Assembly (NCBI GenBank): GCA_002368175.1 | Contig: AP018172.1 | Coordinates: forward strand, 5,645,001 to 5,709,000 | DNA length: 64,000 nucleotides | Direction: 5' to 3' | Source: Calothrix sp. NIES-2098 | GTDB lineage: Bacteria; Cyanobacteriota; Cyanobacteriia; Cyanobacteriales; Nostocaceae | Part shown: positions 54,461 through 63,362 of the stretch, piece by piece | Numbering within the stretch: the first letter of the stretch is position 1 | Layout of the letters: each line of letters opens with the position of its first letter | Program-made: the position numbers and the translations under genes | The notes under the pieces: model-generated | The model's input: only the letters and a program-made list of their open reading frames with translations | What the model was told of the DNA's origin: nothing | Databases searched by the model: none

Positions 54461-55434
54461 AACTGAGTATTAACAAATCGCGATCGCTCTGGTGGACTGT
54501 TTCGGCTGCCTTCATCCTCAGCGGTATCATCTCAATGGTGATTTCTTGGCAAAATCCTAATATCAAGGCTCCTCTACGTCCTAGCTTGGATTTCGTTGGT
54601 GGTACGCGGTTACAGTTTGAACGCGACTGTACCAAATCAGGTAACTGCGACAAACCAATTGATATCACTGTTGTCAGGGATGTAGCTAAAGAACAAGGTC
54701 TAGGTGATAGCAGTATTCAAATTGTTGGTGACAACGGTATCTTAGTTCGCACGAAAAATCTTGATGCCGATCAGCGTACCAAGTTGCGAAATACTTTAAG
54801 TGAAAAAATTGGTGAATTCGATCCGCAAAAGAATCAAATCGACTCCGTTGGCCCTACATTGGGTCAGGAGCTATTTCGCTCTGGTATACTCGCTTTGATT
54901 GTGTCCTTCTTAGGAATCACTATCTACATGGCATTCCGCTTTCAGTGGGACTATGCCATTTTTGCGATCGTTGCCTTATTCCACGATATTTTAATCACTG
55001 TAGGGTCTTTTTCAATTTTGGGTTTGGTAGCAGGTATTGAAGCAGATAGCTTATTTATCGTTGCCTTGCTGACCATTACAGGTTTCTCAGTGAATGATAC
55101 TGTCGTAATTTACGATCGCATTCGCGAAACTCTTAAAACTCATCCTGGCGCACCAATTGCCGAAATTGTCGATGATGCAGTTAACCAAACTTTAACTCGG
55201 TCAATCAACACAACCTTAACTGTATTACTAACATTATTTGCGATCTTTCTGTTTGGTGGAGAAACGCTGAGAAATTTTGCCCTAGCTTTGATTATTGGCT
55301 TCACAATGGGGGCTTATTCTAGTATTTTCATTGCCAGTACTCTCTTAGCTTGGTGGCGAGAGCGTACAGGTCAATCTCTAGCCGTAGCAACAGCCCAAAC
55401 AACTGATACCTCTGCTAGTTCCCCAGAAAGTTAA
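54457..55434 (+). CDS. secF: Protein translocase subunit SecF
   Basis: The 325-residue protein has SecF features: LDFVGGTRLQFE, a short periplasmic domain, and the membrane signature FRFQWDYAIFAIVALFHD, with GFSVNDTVVIYDRIRETL. The start overlaps secD by four bases, so the pair is coupled. It forms the SecDF export motor. Confidence 0.95.
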   Translation: MKLSINKSRSLWWTVSAAFILSGIISMVISWQNPNIKAPLRPSLDFVGGTRLQFERDCTKSGNCDKPIDITVVRDVAKEQGLGDSSIQIVGDNGILVRTKNLDADQRTKLRNTLSEKIGEFDPQKNQIDSVGPTLGQELFRSGILALIVSFLGITIYMAFRFQWDYAIFAIVALFHDILITVGSFSILGLVAGIEADSLFIVALLTITGFSVNDTVVIYDRIRETLKTHPGAPIAEIVDDAVNQTLTRSINTTLTVLLTLFAIFLFGGETLRNFALALIIGFTMGAYSSIFIASTLLAWWRERTGQSLAVATAQTTDTSASSPES

Positions 55435-55479
55435 GCTGGTGTATATTTTCTAACTGGGTGAAAGCATTTTGTATTGCTC

Positions 55480-55585
55480 ATACCAAATTGCAATAGGTTC
55501 CATGATTCCAAATTGGTGAATCACCTGAAACATAAATATTCCCAATCAAAAATCTCAAATCCTCAATTCCAAATTGGTATCACCC
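55480..55585. repeat. Repeat region with MITE-like ends
   Basis: ATACCAAATTG (55480-55490) faces CCAAATTGGTAT (55569-55580). A direct repeat ATTCCAAATTGGT starts at 55505 and at 55566, each followed by ATCACC. Related to the element at 882-931. Confidence 0.45.
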
Positions 55586-55607
55586 ATATTTTGCCGTTTT
55601 ACGTCCT

Positions 55608-56042
55608 ATGGATCGATCGGAACAACCATCACTCAGTGGCGATAATATTCACAACTCTGACCCAGCTTTTGCTCAACAGGTGCAAAGGTTACATCAACTA
55701 ACAGTCTACGGTCGGTGGTTATTTGTCGGCTGTTTATGGCTGACCATTGCGCCTCTTTGCTTGTGGAACCTCCAAGCAGAAATTGCTTTATGGCAACAAT
55801 ACTTTACCTGGGTGGCGGTGCGATATGGACTTGTATACCATCCACTGTCTACCTTTGGTTTAGCTTTTTGTATTGGGATGACAACTGCTGTTTTAATTTG
55901 GCAAAGTCGAAATATCCTTCTAGGGCTACCACCGCAGGAAAAGCAACGCTTAGAAAAGCAAGTTTTTCGCATACGCCAGCAAGGCCCTTCTCATCCTTTG
56001 TGGAAATGGGTTTGTCAGCCTCTGCGGAAAATTAAAAATTAA
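55608..56042 (+). CDS. Conserved small membrane protein
   Basis: The 144-residue product has a hydrophilic N-terminus, two hydrophobic helices (about 38-56, WLFVGCLWLTIAPLCLW, and 84-102, FGLAFCIGMTTAVLIW) and a basic tail (KQRLEKQVFRIRQQGPSHP). It resembles conserved cyanobacterial two-helix proteins without assigned role. It may be cotranscribed with secDF after a repeat-containing gap. Function unknown. Confidence 0.7.
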   Translation: MDRSEQPSLSGDNIHNSDPAFAQQVQRLHQLTVYGRWLFVGCLWLTIAPLCLWNLQAEIALWQQYFTWVAVRYGLVYHPLSTFGLAFCIGMTTAVLIWQSRNILLGLPPQEKQRLEKQVFRIRQQGPSHPLWKWVCQPLRKIKN

Positions 56043-56237
56043 AAAATCCCTTAAACAAAGATTAATCCGACCAAAAAAAGCGATCGCGATCTTAAAAGAA
56101 GAGAAAAGTCGTCAGCAAGCACTGAAATTTCTGCGATCGCTACAAATGATGTCGCAAAAAATTGAAGATTCATTAGCAAAATCTGTAAAAATAAGGGTTA
56201 AAAGTGGTAAAGATACTACTAAAATCGAGCGTTGTAA

Positions 56238-56708
56238 ATGAACTATCCTCAAATTCAATTTAGCGATCGCAAGTCTGAAATCGATCTCGATCAACTGCAA
56301 CAGCTGTTTAATCTTTCTGCTTTTTGGGCACAAGGACGTAGTATTGAGGATTTGAGTATAGCTATTACTAACAGCGATCCGGTAATTTCCCTTTGGGATG
56401 GAGACAAACTAGTTGGCTTTGCTAGAGCAACTTCCGACGGTATATATCGCGCCACAATTTGGGATGTTGTGATTCATCCAGAGTATCGTGGTAGGGGATT
56501 GGGAAGCAAATTAGTTGAAACAGTATTAAGTCATCCTCGCATGAGGTGGGTTGAGCGTGTTTATCTCATGACTACTCATCAGCAGGAGTTTTATAAAAAA
56601 ATTGGTTTTCAATCCAATACGAGTACCACTATGGTGCTACACAACCAACCTAACCTTGATTCCCTACCGTCTGGAGAAATTCAGCTTCAGGAATCACTAG
56701 GGGGATAG
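56238..56708 (+). CDS. GNAT-family N-acetyltransferase
   Basis: The 156-residue protein has the GNAT fold: VGFARATSDGIYRATIWDVVIHP-type motif (VGFARATSDG, TIWDVVIHPEYRG) and acetyl-CoA loop RGRGLGSKLVE. Motif B includes FYKKIGFQ. Substrate unknown. It resembles the Ycf52-type protein at 61357 (shared GFARATSD, ATIWDVV). Its 3' end overlaps the convergent kinase gene by 59 bp. Confidence 0.88.
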   Translation: MNYPQIQFSDRKSEIDLDQLQQLFNLSAFWAQGRSIEDLSIAITNSDPVISLWDGDKLVGFARATSDGIYRATIWDVVIHPEYRGRGLGSKLVETVLSHPRMRWVERVYLMTTHQQEFYKKIGFQSNTSTTMVLHNQPNLDSLPSGEIQLQESLGG

Positions 56709-57609
56709 AGACTTGTACCCTGGTAAATTGTTCATTTTCTCCCTGAGTAGCGGAAGGTACAATTTCCAGCTTTCCTCCCATCACTTCCAAGAGAGTTTGA
56801 CTGAGTAAAAGCTTCATTCCTGGTGAAAGATTGGGATTCTCTTTCTCAGCGACCACAGGTTTGTCTTCCGCCTGCATAAAATCTATGGATTTGATGAAAT
56901 CGATAGACTCACTCCAAGGTAGAGCATGAACTGGTATATCTAGCCAAATATATGCAGAATTTTTTGTAGGTGAAGCGTTTGTAGAAATTGAAATTGTCCC
57001 TTCTTCCATCTGCACAATTGCAGTGTCTACTAAATTTAGTAATACTTGACGTAGCCAGCGAGGATCTGCCAAAACATAAATTTCTGACTCTGGAAGCGAC
57101 AGGTGTAGAGAAAAATTGCGATTCGCCGCCAGCATATAAGTTAACTTATAAACTTCCTGCAAAACTTCAGTTAGAGATAGGGGTTGAATATCTAATTTAT
57201 TGGTGCCATGCTCTACTCTGGCAACATTGAGAATTTCATCAATTAATTTCAGCAGTTTTAACGCTCTTTCGTGAGCTTGGGCAATAAATTCTCGCTCTTC
57301 TTCTGGATTTTCGCATAAATCCGACAAAATTAATTGATGTAAACCAATTAAACCATTGAGGGGCGATCGCAATTCATGAGTAGTGCGCGCCAAAAAACCC
57401 GCTTTAAACTGGCTAATTTCTTTAGCCATTTGATATGCTAGTTGGGTTTCCTGCAACCTTTGCAGCGCTTGTGATGAAGGTTTTGGTTCTGTTGTTTTTA
57501 CTAGAGATGAGCTAGGTACAGCCTTGGTAGAGCGTGCAAATAACCAACGGAAACTCATCCCCAGTGCTAGCCCTATTCCTAAATACACCCAATTATTCCA
57601 ATTCATCAT
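56650..57609 (-). CDS. Histidine-kinase-like protein with degenerate ATP-binding domain
   Basis: The product has an N-terminal membrane helix (WVYLGIGLALGMSF), a HisKA domain with His78 (TTHELRSPLNGLIG) and a C-terminal HATPase_c-like domain. In that domain the N box Asn is replaced (LLNLVDTAIVQ), and the G1 (DxGxG) and G2 (GxGLGL) boxes are not recognisable (LDIPVHALPW; LSPGMKLLLSQ). It therefore may not bind ATP, acting as a phosphatase, scaffold or partner of another kinase. ATG 57609 is used because the earlier TTG (57645) has no support. Overlap with the GNAT gene is convergent. Confidence 0.85.
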   Translation of the reverse strand: MMNWNNWVYLGIGLALGMSFRWLFARSTKAVPSSSLVKTTEPKPSSQALQRLQETQLAYQMAKEISQFKAGFLARTTHELRSPLNGLIGLHQLILSDLCENPEEEREFIAQAHERALKLLKLIDEILNVARVEHGTNKLDIQPLSLTEVLQEVYKLTYMLAANRNFSLHLSLPESEIYVLADPRWLRQVLLNLVDTAIVQMEEGTISISTNASPTKNSAYIWLDIPVHALPWSESIDFIKSIDFMQAEDKPVVAEKENPNLSPGMKLLLSQTLLEVMGGKLEIVPSATQGENEQFTRVQVSIPLVIPEAEFLQTVGNQG

Positions 57610-57869
57610 ATTTGCCAATCGATCAGCTCTATTCTTTGACCACAAAAATTCAAAATTAAGTTCCTGATGTTCAGATTACCTAATTCATCTCTAGTTTCTA
57701 GGTGGATTAGCAAATTTTTCTGTTTTTACATCGGGGAACTGAGCGTCATCTAAGATACTATACATTTCCTCAAGTAGCTTCTTATCTAAATAAAAATAGC
57801 CTTAACCCATATAGAGTTAAGACTATTTTTAAGCAAACTGTATTTTTATCAATACTTGTAAATTTCTAG

Positions 57870-58460
57870 CTAAAAATTTAACTTAATAGCCCCTTGCCGC
57901 AAAATTTGCCAATTCATTCCCGTCCATTTAGCTACTGTAGAAGGTACGCCTCCTGCACTTACTTCTAGCTGAGATTCTGCTACGCTCAAAGTCAAAATCC
58001 CAGGGAATTGATTCTCAATTTCTGCCATTGTCTGCAAAGCTGGTTGACCAGAAATATTAGCGCTAGTTGTTGCCAAAGGGCCTGTTTGGGACAAAATATT
58101 TTGGGCGATCGCACTTGCAGGAACTCTGATACCAATTGTTGTTGGATCGTTAGGGTTCATTACTTTTGGTACTAAGCCTGATGCTGGCAAAACCAATGTT
58201 AGCCCTCCAGGCCAGTATTTATCTGTAATTTCCTGCCAAATTTTGTACTCGCGATCGCTACCTTGAACATAAGGCCACAAATCCGATCCGCTAGCAGCCA
58301 TCAAAATCAAAGGTTTATCTTCACTGCGTTGTTTAGCCTCAAATATTAAGTCTGCTTTTTCTGGTAAAGCTGCGAGTGCAGGAACCGTATCTGTAGGAAA
58401 GCTTACTAATTTCCCAGCACGTGCGCCAGCTACTAGAGCCTCCAAGGAAACTTTTGTCAT
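57870..58460 (-). CDS. tsaC: Threonylcarbamoyl-AMP synthase (TsaC/YrdC/Sua5)
   Basis: The YrdC-domain protein has the KxR...SxN pattern: SFPTDTVPALAALP, EAKQRSEDKPLILM, TIGIRVPASAIA, PLATTSANISGQPA and GGVPSTVAKW. It makes threonylcarbamoyl-adenylate for t6A37 on ANN-decoding tRNAs. ATG 58460 (MTKVSLEALV) is chosen; the frame runs 8 codons further. It follows prmC in the same direction, a linkage (prmC-tsaC) common across bacteria and tied to translation. Confidence 0.92.
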   Translation of the reverse strand: MTKVSLEALVAGARAGKLVSFPTDTVPALAALPEKADLIFEAKQRSEDKPLILMAASGSDLWPYVQGSDREYKIWQEITDKYWPGGLTLVLPASGLVPKVMNPNDPTTIGIRVPASAIAQNILSQTGPLATTSANISGQPALQTMAEIENQFPGILTLSVAESQLEVSAGGVPSTVAKWTGMNWQILRQGAIKLNF

Positions 58461-58531
58461 GTTCAACGAGTGCAGAGTTAACAATTAATACATCTAGCGG
58501 TTTGCAGCACTTCAATAAAAACTGCGATCGC

Positions 58532-59455
58532 TCAACACTCAGCATTAACATAAGCTAGGGCAAAGCGTTCAATTCCAGCTAGATCGGAGTGAATTTCGAT
58601 ATTACTATAGCTATCATGATTTTGTAGAATTTCTCTGACTCTATCTGCCTGCCCTGCCATCATCTCAATCAACCATACACCACCAGGTCGTAAATAGCTG
58701 GGAGAAATTTCAATTAAATGACGGATGCAATCCAAACCATCAGCACCACCATCTAAAGCTAAATGTGGTTCGTGGAGAATTACTTCTGGTTGTAATGTTG
58801 GTAAGGTGCTGGTGGGAATATAAGGCGGATTGGAAACTATACCACTGAACTGACCTTTGAGGAATGAGAGTGGTTCCCACCAGGAACCTTGATAAAATCG
58901 AATCCGGTCAGCAAAGCCCAAATTTTGGGCATTTGCCGCTGCGATCGCCAAAGCTTCTGAACTGTAATCTACGGCGTGAATGGTGGACTCTGGAAAGGCA
59001 TTTGCTAGTCCCAGAGCGATCGCGCCACTACCAGTACCCAAGTCCGCCCAATTTCCTTGCTGTAAAGGTGGGATAGCTTCACTATGATTGGCGGCTGTTA
59101 CAGCTAAATCAATCAAACATTCTGTTTCGGGTCGAGGAATCAGAACGGCGCTCGAAACAGCAATTTTAAAATTTCGCCAAGGTGAAGCTCCAGCGATGTA
59201 CTGCACTGGTAAGCGATCGTGTAACCGCCTTTGCCACAACTGCTCTAAATCTTCTAAAGCCAACTTCAATTGAATTTGCGGCCAATTTTTGTAAGATTCT
59301 AAACGCAGTGCCAAGCGATCTAAACCTGCTATTTCTTGTAGCAGCCAATCAACTTCCGCTACTGGAACATCTGTGGCGATCGCAGCTTGAATTGCCTGAT
59401 GACGCCACTGCCAAAGTTGTAAACCAGAGACTACTTTTGGCTGTGTATTCGTCAT
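58532..59455 (-). CDS. prmC: Release factor glutamine methyltransferase
   Basis: The protein has an N-terminal helical PrmC domain and a SAM-dependent methylase domain with LGTGSGAIALGLA and the catalytic NPPY (IVSNPPYIPTS, near residue 209). It methylates the GGQ glutamine of RF1 and RF2. Length (307) is slightly above the usual 280. The tsaC gene is 71 bp downstream. Confidence 0.93.
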   Translation of the reverse strand: MTNTQPKVVSGLQLWQWRHQAIQAAIATDVPVAEVDWLLQEIAGLDRLALRLESYKNWPQIQLKLALEDLEQLWQRRLHDRLPVQYIAGASPWRNFKIAVSSAVLIPRPETECLIDLAVTAANHSEAIPPLQQGNWADLGTGSGAIALGLANAFPESTIHAVDYSSEALAIAAANAQNLGFADRIRFYQGSWWEPLSFLKGQFSGIVSNPPYIPTSTLPTLQPEVILHEPHLALDGGADGLDCIRHLIEISPSYLRPGGVWLIEMMAGQADRVREILQNHDSYSNIEIHSDLAGIERFALAYVNAEC

Positions 59456-59464
59456 ACCTTAACA

Positions 59465-60283
59465 TTACCTAGGCTTTTTGGGTTGTGAATTCTGAGCAGG
59501 AGCCTTAGGCGCATTATTATTCCTAGGCAGTGTCTTAATATATTCTCTAGATTCTGGGGATGGCACTAAGACAACTTGATTTAGCCATGCATCATTTTTA
59601 TCTTGCAACGTTTTAATCACGCCGTCTACATCTATTACTTGAATATCAGCCTTGGGATATTTAGGCTTCACTTGGTTTAACAAACCTTGTGCATCTTGCT
59701 TGCTTAAAAACAAAGGAATTAGCTGCTGATTGCCAGCAGTCAGTTTAATTGGTACATATCCTTGATCTGGCGCAAACCGGACTGCAAACACAGGTACACT
59801 CTTAAACTGCTCTACCTTTTGACCACTTTGGCGTAGTATATCCATTGCGCCTTGGATTTCTTGGTCTACAGGTTTAAATGCAAATAAAAGACGGTTGGGC
59901 TGATTTTTGCTTTGTTGCAATTGCTGATAAATTACCCCCAAAGGTACTGCTGTCACCTGGAGACTTTTGACAATTTCTTGTACTTTTGGGTCTTTTCCTT
60001 GCGTACTCCGCAGATCGTTAATAAATTTCTGGGCTTCTTGGCGGCTCAGATAAACTCCTGTGACTGAACCACCAGCTTTTTGACCGTTTTGATTCTCAGG
60101 CAGGGGACGGCTCAGTGGTAAACCTTTTTCGTTAGTTACCAAATATACGGGTACAGAGTCTAATTTCTCTTTGATTTGCTGTTCTGACAATGCCAGCACT
60201 GAAAGATTTCCGGCAAAAACTGTTCCCAGAATTGTACTTCCAACTAAACCCAATGTTGCGCCCCAGCGAACCAATGATTTCAT
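59465..60283 (-). CDS. Tic22-family periplasmic protein
   Basis: After a signal peptide (KSLVRWGATLGLVGSTILGTVFAG) the protein contains Tic22-type repeats (VPVYLVTNEKGLPLSRPL, VPVFAVRFAPDQGYVPIKL) with VTGVYLSRQEAQKFINDL and PLFLSKQDAQGLLN. Cyanobacterial Tic22 is a periplasmic chaperone needed for outer-membrane biogenesis. The start at 60283 (MKSLVRW) is preferred to the longer frame (60346). A Pro/Lys-rich tail ends the protein. Confidence 0.9.
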   Translation of the reverse strand: MKSLVRWGATLGLVGSTILGTVFAGNLSVLALSEQQIKEKLDSVPVYLVTNEKGLPLSRPLPENQNGQKAGGSVTGVYLSRQEAQKFINDLRSTQGKDPKVQEIVKSLQVTAVPLGVIYQQLQQSKNQPNRLLFAFKPVDQEIQGAMDILRQSGQKVEQFKSVPVFAVRFAPDQGYVPIKLTAGNQQLIPLFLSKQDAQGLLNQVKPKYPKADIQVIDVDGVIKTLQDKNDAWLNQVVLVPSPESREYIKTLPRNNNAPKAPAQNSQPKKPR

Positions 60284-60901
60284 GACTACTCCTCGTGTCA
60301 ACAATTCTATTAACTCAGACAAATAGTTGGTTTTACACAGCACCAACTTGTTTTAGTTATATAGCAATCCCTTAGAAATGTGAAAAATTCGTTGTGCCTA
60401 TTGAAAGTTAATAGACAGCCCTCAAGAAGTGTTATTTCCTGCCAATTAGGATTGCTATATTATCGTCCTCAACCATTAAAAGTGTTTAAATGGTCTGTTT
60501 CTCAATGTCGATCTAGCTATTTTTGCCTTGCACTGCAAAATGCCGTAGATGCTTGTTATATGGCGCTATCTGGTAGCGACAAATTACTCAAATTATTTCA
60601 GCGCTAAATGTCATTTGATTGTCTTTACCTAGCTATAAATGACGCCATTATATAGTGAATCGTTCCAGTTGCCTTGAATTTAAACTCTGCTCAAATTGAG
60701 ATAAATGTATATAAAATTCAATTTGTAAATTACTCTCTGCTAAAGAGCAAATTTGTCTATGATAGCTTGCACAATACATTAAGAGCAGCATAGCCAAATT
60801 AAATTACTTAGATTACTCCGAAAAAATATCTAATTTAGAAGCACAGCTATTTACCAAAGAAAAATTCTTATCAATTATTTATTTTTTTTATTGGTTATTT
60901 A
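60284..60901. other. Intergenic region
   Basis: About 620 bp. A 75-codon plus frame (60380-60607, GTG start) looks unlike a known protein and is not called. The remainder is AT-rich and ends at the terminator of tRNA-Pro. Confidence 0.4.
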
Positions 60902-60937
60902 AAAAACCGTAAATCTATTGATAGATCTACGGTTTTT
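60902..60937 (-). terminator. Terminator of tRNA-Pro
   Basis: AAAAACCGTA...ATCTA pairs with TAGAT...TACGGTTTTT around TTGA, a strong stem with T runs, immediately downstream of the minus-strand tRNA. Confidence 0.7.
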
Positions 60938-60953
60938 GCTTTGAAATGCTAAA

Positions 60954-61027
60954 TCGGGATGACAGGATTTGAACCTGCGGCATCCTGCTCCCAAAGCAGG
61001 CGCGCTACCAAGCTGCGCTACATCCCG
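60954..61027 (-). tRNA. tRNA-Pro (TGG)
   Basis: 74 bases on the minus strand fold as a cloverleaf: acceptor CGGGATG pairs with CATCCCG, discriminator A, anticodon loop TTTGGGA with TGG, and T arm GCAGGTTCAAATCCTGT. CCA is not encoded. Confidence 0.96.
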
Positions 61028-61356
61028 GTTAATTTATCTATTGCCAGTAGTAGAATCTGACTCTTACACAAAGGCTTTAGAATTGATAGCTCCCACAAAA
61101 ATTAGTGGTACTTGGGTTAACTTAACAAAGCGCTTGCTCGATTATATCAGAGTCAGCAGATATTTACTCAATTTTTTTACCTGCTAACACAAGAGTAATC
61201 AAGTTTCGACTTTTATCAAGCCTTCAAGTGCCAACTGAGCTTTACAATCAAGCTAGTTGCTGGCATCTCGATTTAACCTCGGAAACTAATCTTGAGTAGA
61301 CTTTCGTTATTATAACTATATTTTGGGTGGCAATTTATTTTATTTCTATAGAGGAT
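61028..61356. other. Intergenic region between tRNA-Pro and a GNAT gene
   Basis: About 330 bp; the open frame running through the tRNA is not a gene. Nothing else is seen. Confidence 0.4.
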
Positions 61357-61881
61357 TTAGTGAGGATACCAGAACATACCTTTTATGCCTTCAGGATCGG
61401 CCATAAAACCCATAGTCCGGTAGAAATCAACAACATGAGGGTCAGCAAAGAGAGTGACATTGCTAATCTCTTCACTCCTAAGTTTTTTCAGCACGTATTT
61501 CATGAGTGCTTTGCCCAGCCCTTTACCTTGAAAGTCCGGGTGAACGACTACATCCCAGATCGTGGCATTAAAAGCGTGATCGGAAGTAGCACGAGCAAAA
61601 CCGATAAGCCGCCTTTGGTTTCCTCGCACTTGCCACATTGAGGCTACGAGAAAACTGTGCTCAATAGCTTTTTTTACTTTTCTTAGAGGACGACGCGACC
61701 AACCAACAGCATCACAGAGTTCTTCGAGTTCGTACAAGTCTATATCTCGCTCTGTGCTGAAGACGATGCGATCGCTATTTGGGCTGTTGCCCGTAAATTC
61801 TGCGCTCATCTCTTCTAAGGGAGCTGTTCTAGTTGTCGCTGTAGATTCAGAAGTACTAAACCAAGTTTTCCAAAAACCCAT
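61357..61881 (-). CDS. Ycf52-type GNAT acetyltransferase
   Basis: The 174-residue protein has a disordered N-terminus and a GNAT domain with GFARATSDHAFNATIWDVVV, acetyl-CoA loop FQGKGLGKALMKYV, and VVDFYRTMGFM. It matches the Ycf52 family present in red-algal plastids and cyanobacteria; members have been described as serotonin/arylalkylamine acetyltransferases and related to plant GNATs. It is probably a housekeeping acetylase with uncertain substrate. Confidence 0.88.
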   Translation of the reverse strand: MGFWKTWFSTSESTATTRTAPLEEMSAEFTGNSPNSDRIVFSTERDIDLYELEELCDAVGWSRRPLRKVKKAIEHSFLVASMWQVRGNQRRLIGFARATSDHAFNATIWDVVVHPDFQGKGLGKALMKYVLKKLRSEEISNVTLFADPHVVDFYRTMGFMADPEGIKGMFWYPH

Positions 61882-62468
61882 GCCAACGTGGTTCGGGTAG
61901 TATAACTGAATTGGCTTCCACCATCAAAAGTGGCGATCACTTCTAACAACGCTATTTCCATCTAATGCCCCTTACACTCAAGAGATTTTTGGTGTTTCTA
62001 GGGTTTTCAATGGCGATCGGTTGCTAGGCGTGTTTTACACCAATCATTTTCAACTTTAGCATTTTGTTGTAAAGCTAGGAGAAATTCAACACAAGGGAAA
62101 GATAAAAGAGTGAATTTTTAGATAAAGACAAGCATAAGGAAAGAGTGACTAAAGGATTTTTTGGCAAATTAATCTAGAATTAGACTCTCCCATAAGGTAA
62201 ATCAGCACAAAGTCAAGCATTTGGGCAGTTAAAAGCCGAGGCACCTTTAAAAGTGCTGACTACGAATCCGAATATCTAAGAGGGGTAATACCCTCTGCTA
62301 ATTGACCAACAGTATGCTGGAGATTATTGGGAAATAATTTGTCGCCAGCCTCTATCTTTAGATAGGAAAAACAAAAAAGTGTGTGGAAATATTTTAGTGC
62401 GCGACACACAAAGACTGATGCTTCCCAGCAAGCAACTTTCTTTGTAGAGTTTCCCAATCTTCTCTGTT
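61882..62468. other. Intergenic region
   Basis: About 590 bp with one or two HIP1-like sites and no supported gene; the minus frame at 62260-62508 crosses a heptamer repeat and is judged spurious. Confidence 0.4.
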
Positions 62469-62496
62469 CCCAGTCCCTAGTCCCTAGTCCCCAGTC
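62469..62496. repeat. Heptameric STRR repeat
   Basis: Four tandem heptamers CCCAGTC, CCTAGTC, CCTAGTC, CCCAGTC. STRR heptamers are a hallmark of heterocystous cyanobacteria. It lies just upstream of the ACT-domain gene. Confidence 0.75.
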
Positions 62497-62531
62497 CCCT
62501 GGTGGCAAATCTCGCGAGTCTTACCCCCAAG

Positions 62532-63251
62532 ATGGCTTCTGGTTTAAAATCTTCGACTCTGGAACTCCTAAAGCGCTTTAACCGAGCGTTTCCCCAGTTT
62601 TATGAACAGTTTGTTAGCAGTGAAATTCAACTGCAAAATTTACGACTAGCCTACCGTCTTTATAAAACTAGACGTGCTGTTATCGAGCTGAAACCGGAAG
62701 GTAGCAAAAGCGCCCTGCATTTTGCTTACCGTAACCAGTCTTTTCTCCTCAGCGATATTTTTGGTGTGCTGGCTGCTTACGGGCTGACTATTCACGGTTT
62801 AAGTCTGTACGGTCAAATCCGACCACCGATGTTAGTTTTTATCAAACTGCTAGTATCTCGTGGTAGTAAAGCCTTGACCGAGAAAACCGCAGATAATGTC
62901 TGTAGGGCAATTCGTGAGGCTCTAGGCGGGCGGTTTGAGGTAGAAGAAATGCTGGCTGTAGAATTTAACCTCGATACTGGCTTAGAGCAAGTACAGACAG
63001 AGTTTTATGTCGATCCAGTCTTTCATCTTCCGGCTTTAGTTATTGAAGCTGATAATCAACCCGGATTATTCTACAAAGTAATGTACGCTATCTGGCAGGA
63101 AGACCTACTAGTAGTTAATGCCAACTTACTAGTTTGGCGAGGACGTACACGGCTGATTCTGTATTTACTCGGGCCGAATGAAAGTCTGATTCCTGAATAT
63201 TTGGGTCACAAAATTGCTGAAGGTGTGCGACAGAGGTTACTAGGTAAATGA
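62532..63251 (+). CDS. Conserved cyanobacterial ACT-domain protein
   Basis: The protein (239 residues from ATG 62532; a GTG at 62502 is an alternative) has two ACT-like segments: FLLSDIFGVLAAYGLTIHGL and PALVIEADNQPGLFYKVMYA, each followed by a beta-strand pair. ACT domains bind amino acids and similar ligands; the sequence recalls the ACT tails of GlnD and of ACR proteins but has no catalytic domain. It might sense nitrogen metabolites, which is inference only. Confidence 0.78.
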   Translation: MASGLKSSTLELLKRFNRAFPQFYEQFVSSEIQLQNLRLAYRLYKTRRAVIELKPEGSKSALHFAYRNQSFLLSDIFGVLAAYGLTIHGLSLYGQIRPPMLVFIKLLVSRGSKALTEKTADNVCRAIREALGGRFEVEEMLAVEFNLDTGLEQVQTEFYVDPVFHLPALVIEADNQPGLFYKVMYAIWQEDLLVVNANLLVWRGRTRLILYLLGPNESLIPEYLGHKIAEGVRQRLLGK

Positions 63252-63362
63252 CGTGAACTATCGATCGTGAATTTATGAAGGAGAAAATTTTTCCGCCTTT
63301 AGCCTTAATCCTTGTGCATTCCATATTTAATCGCACCCGCCCTTAAAGGTACGATATTAAGT

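Noticed and set aside
56043..56241. Open frame ending in ATGA overlap with the GNAT gene
   Set aside because: It reads through about 65 codons with a plausible Lys-rich helix, but has no start codon until a Met 31 residues from the end; evidence is too weak.
60380..60607. 75-codon plus-strand ORF with GTG start
   Set aside because: No motif, Cys/Ser-rich odd composition and no ribosome-binding site; likely chance.
61357..61881. Possible paralogue relation of two GNAT genes as a recent duplication
   Set aside because: The shared blocks (GFARATSD, ATIWDVV) are family motifs; lengths and the remaining sequence differ.
62260..62508. 82-codon minus-strand ORF
   Set aside because: It translates the STRR heptamers and has no protein-like pattern.
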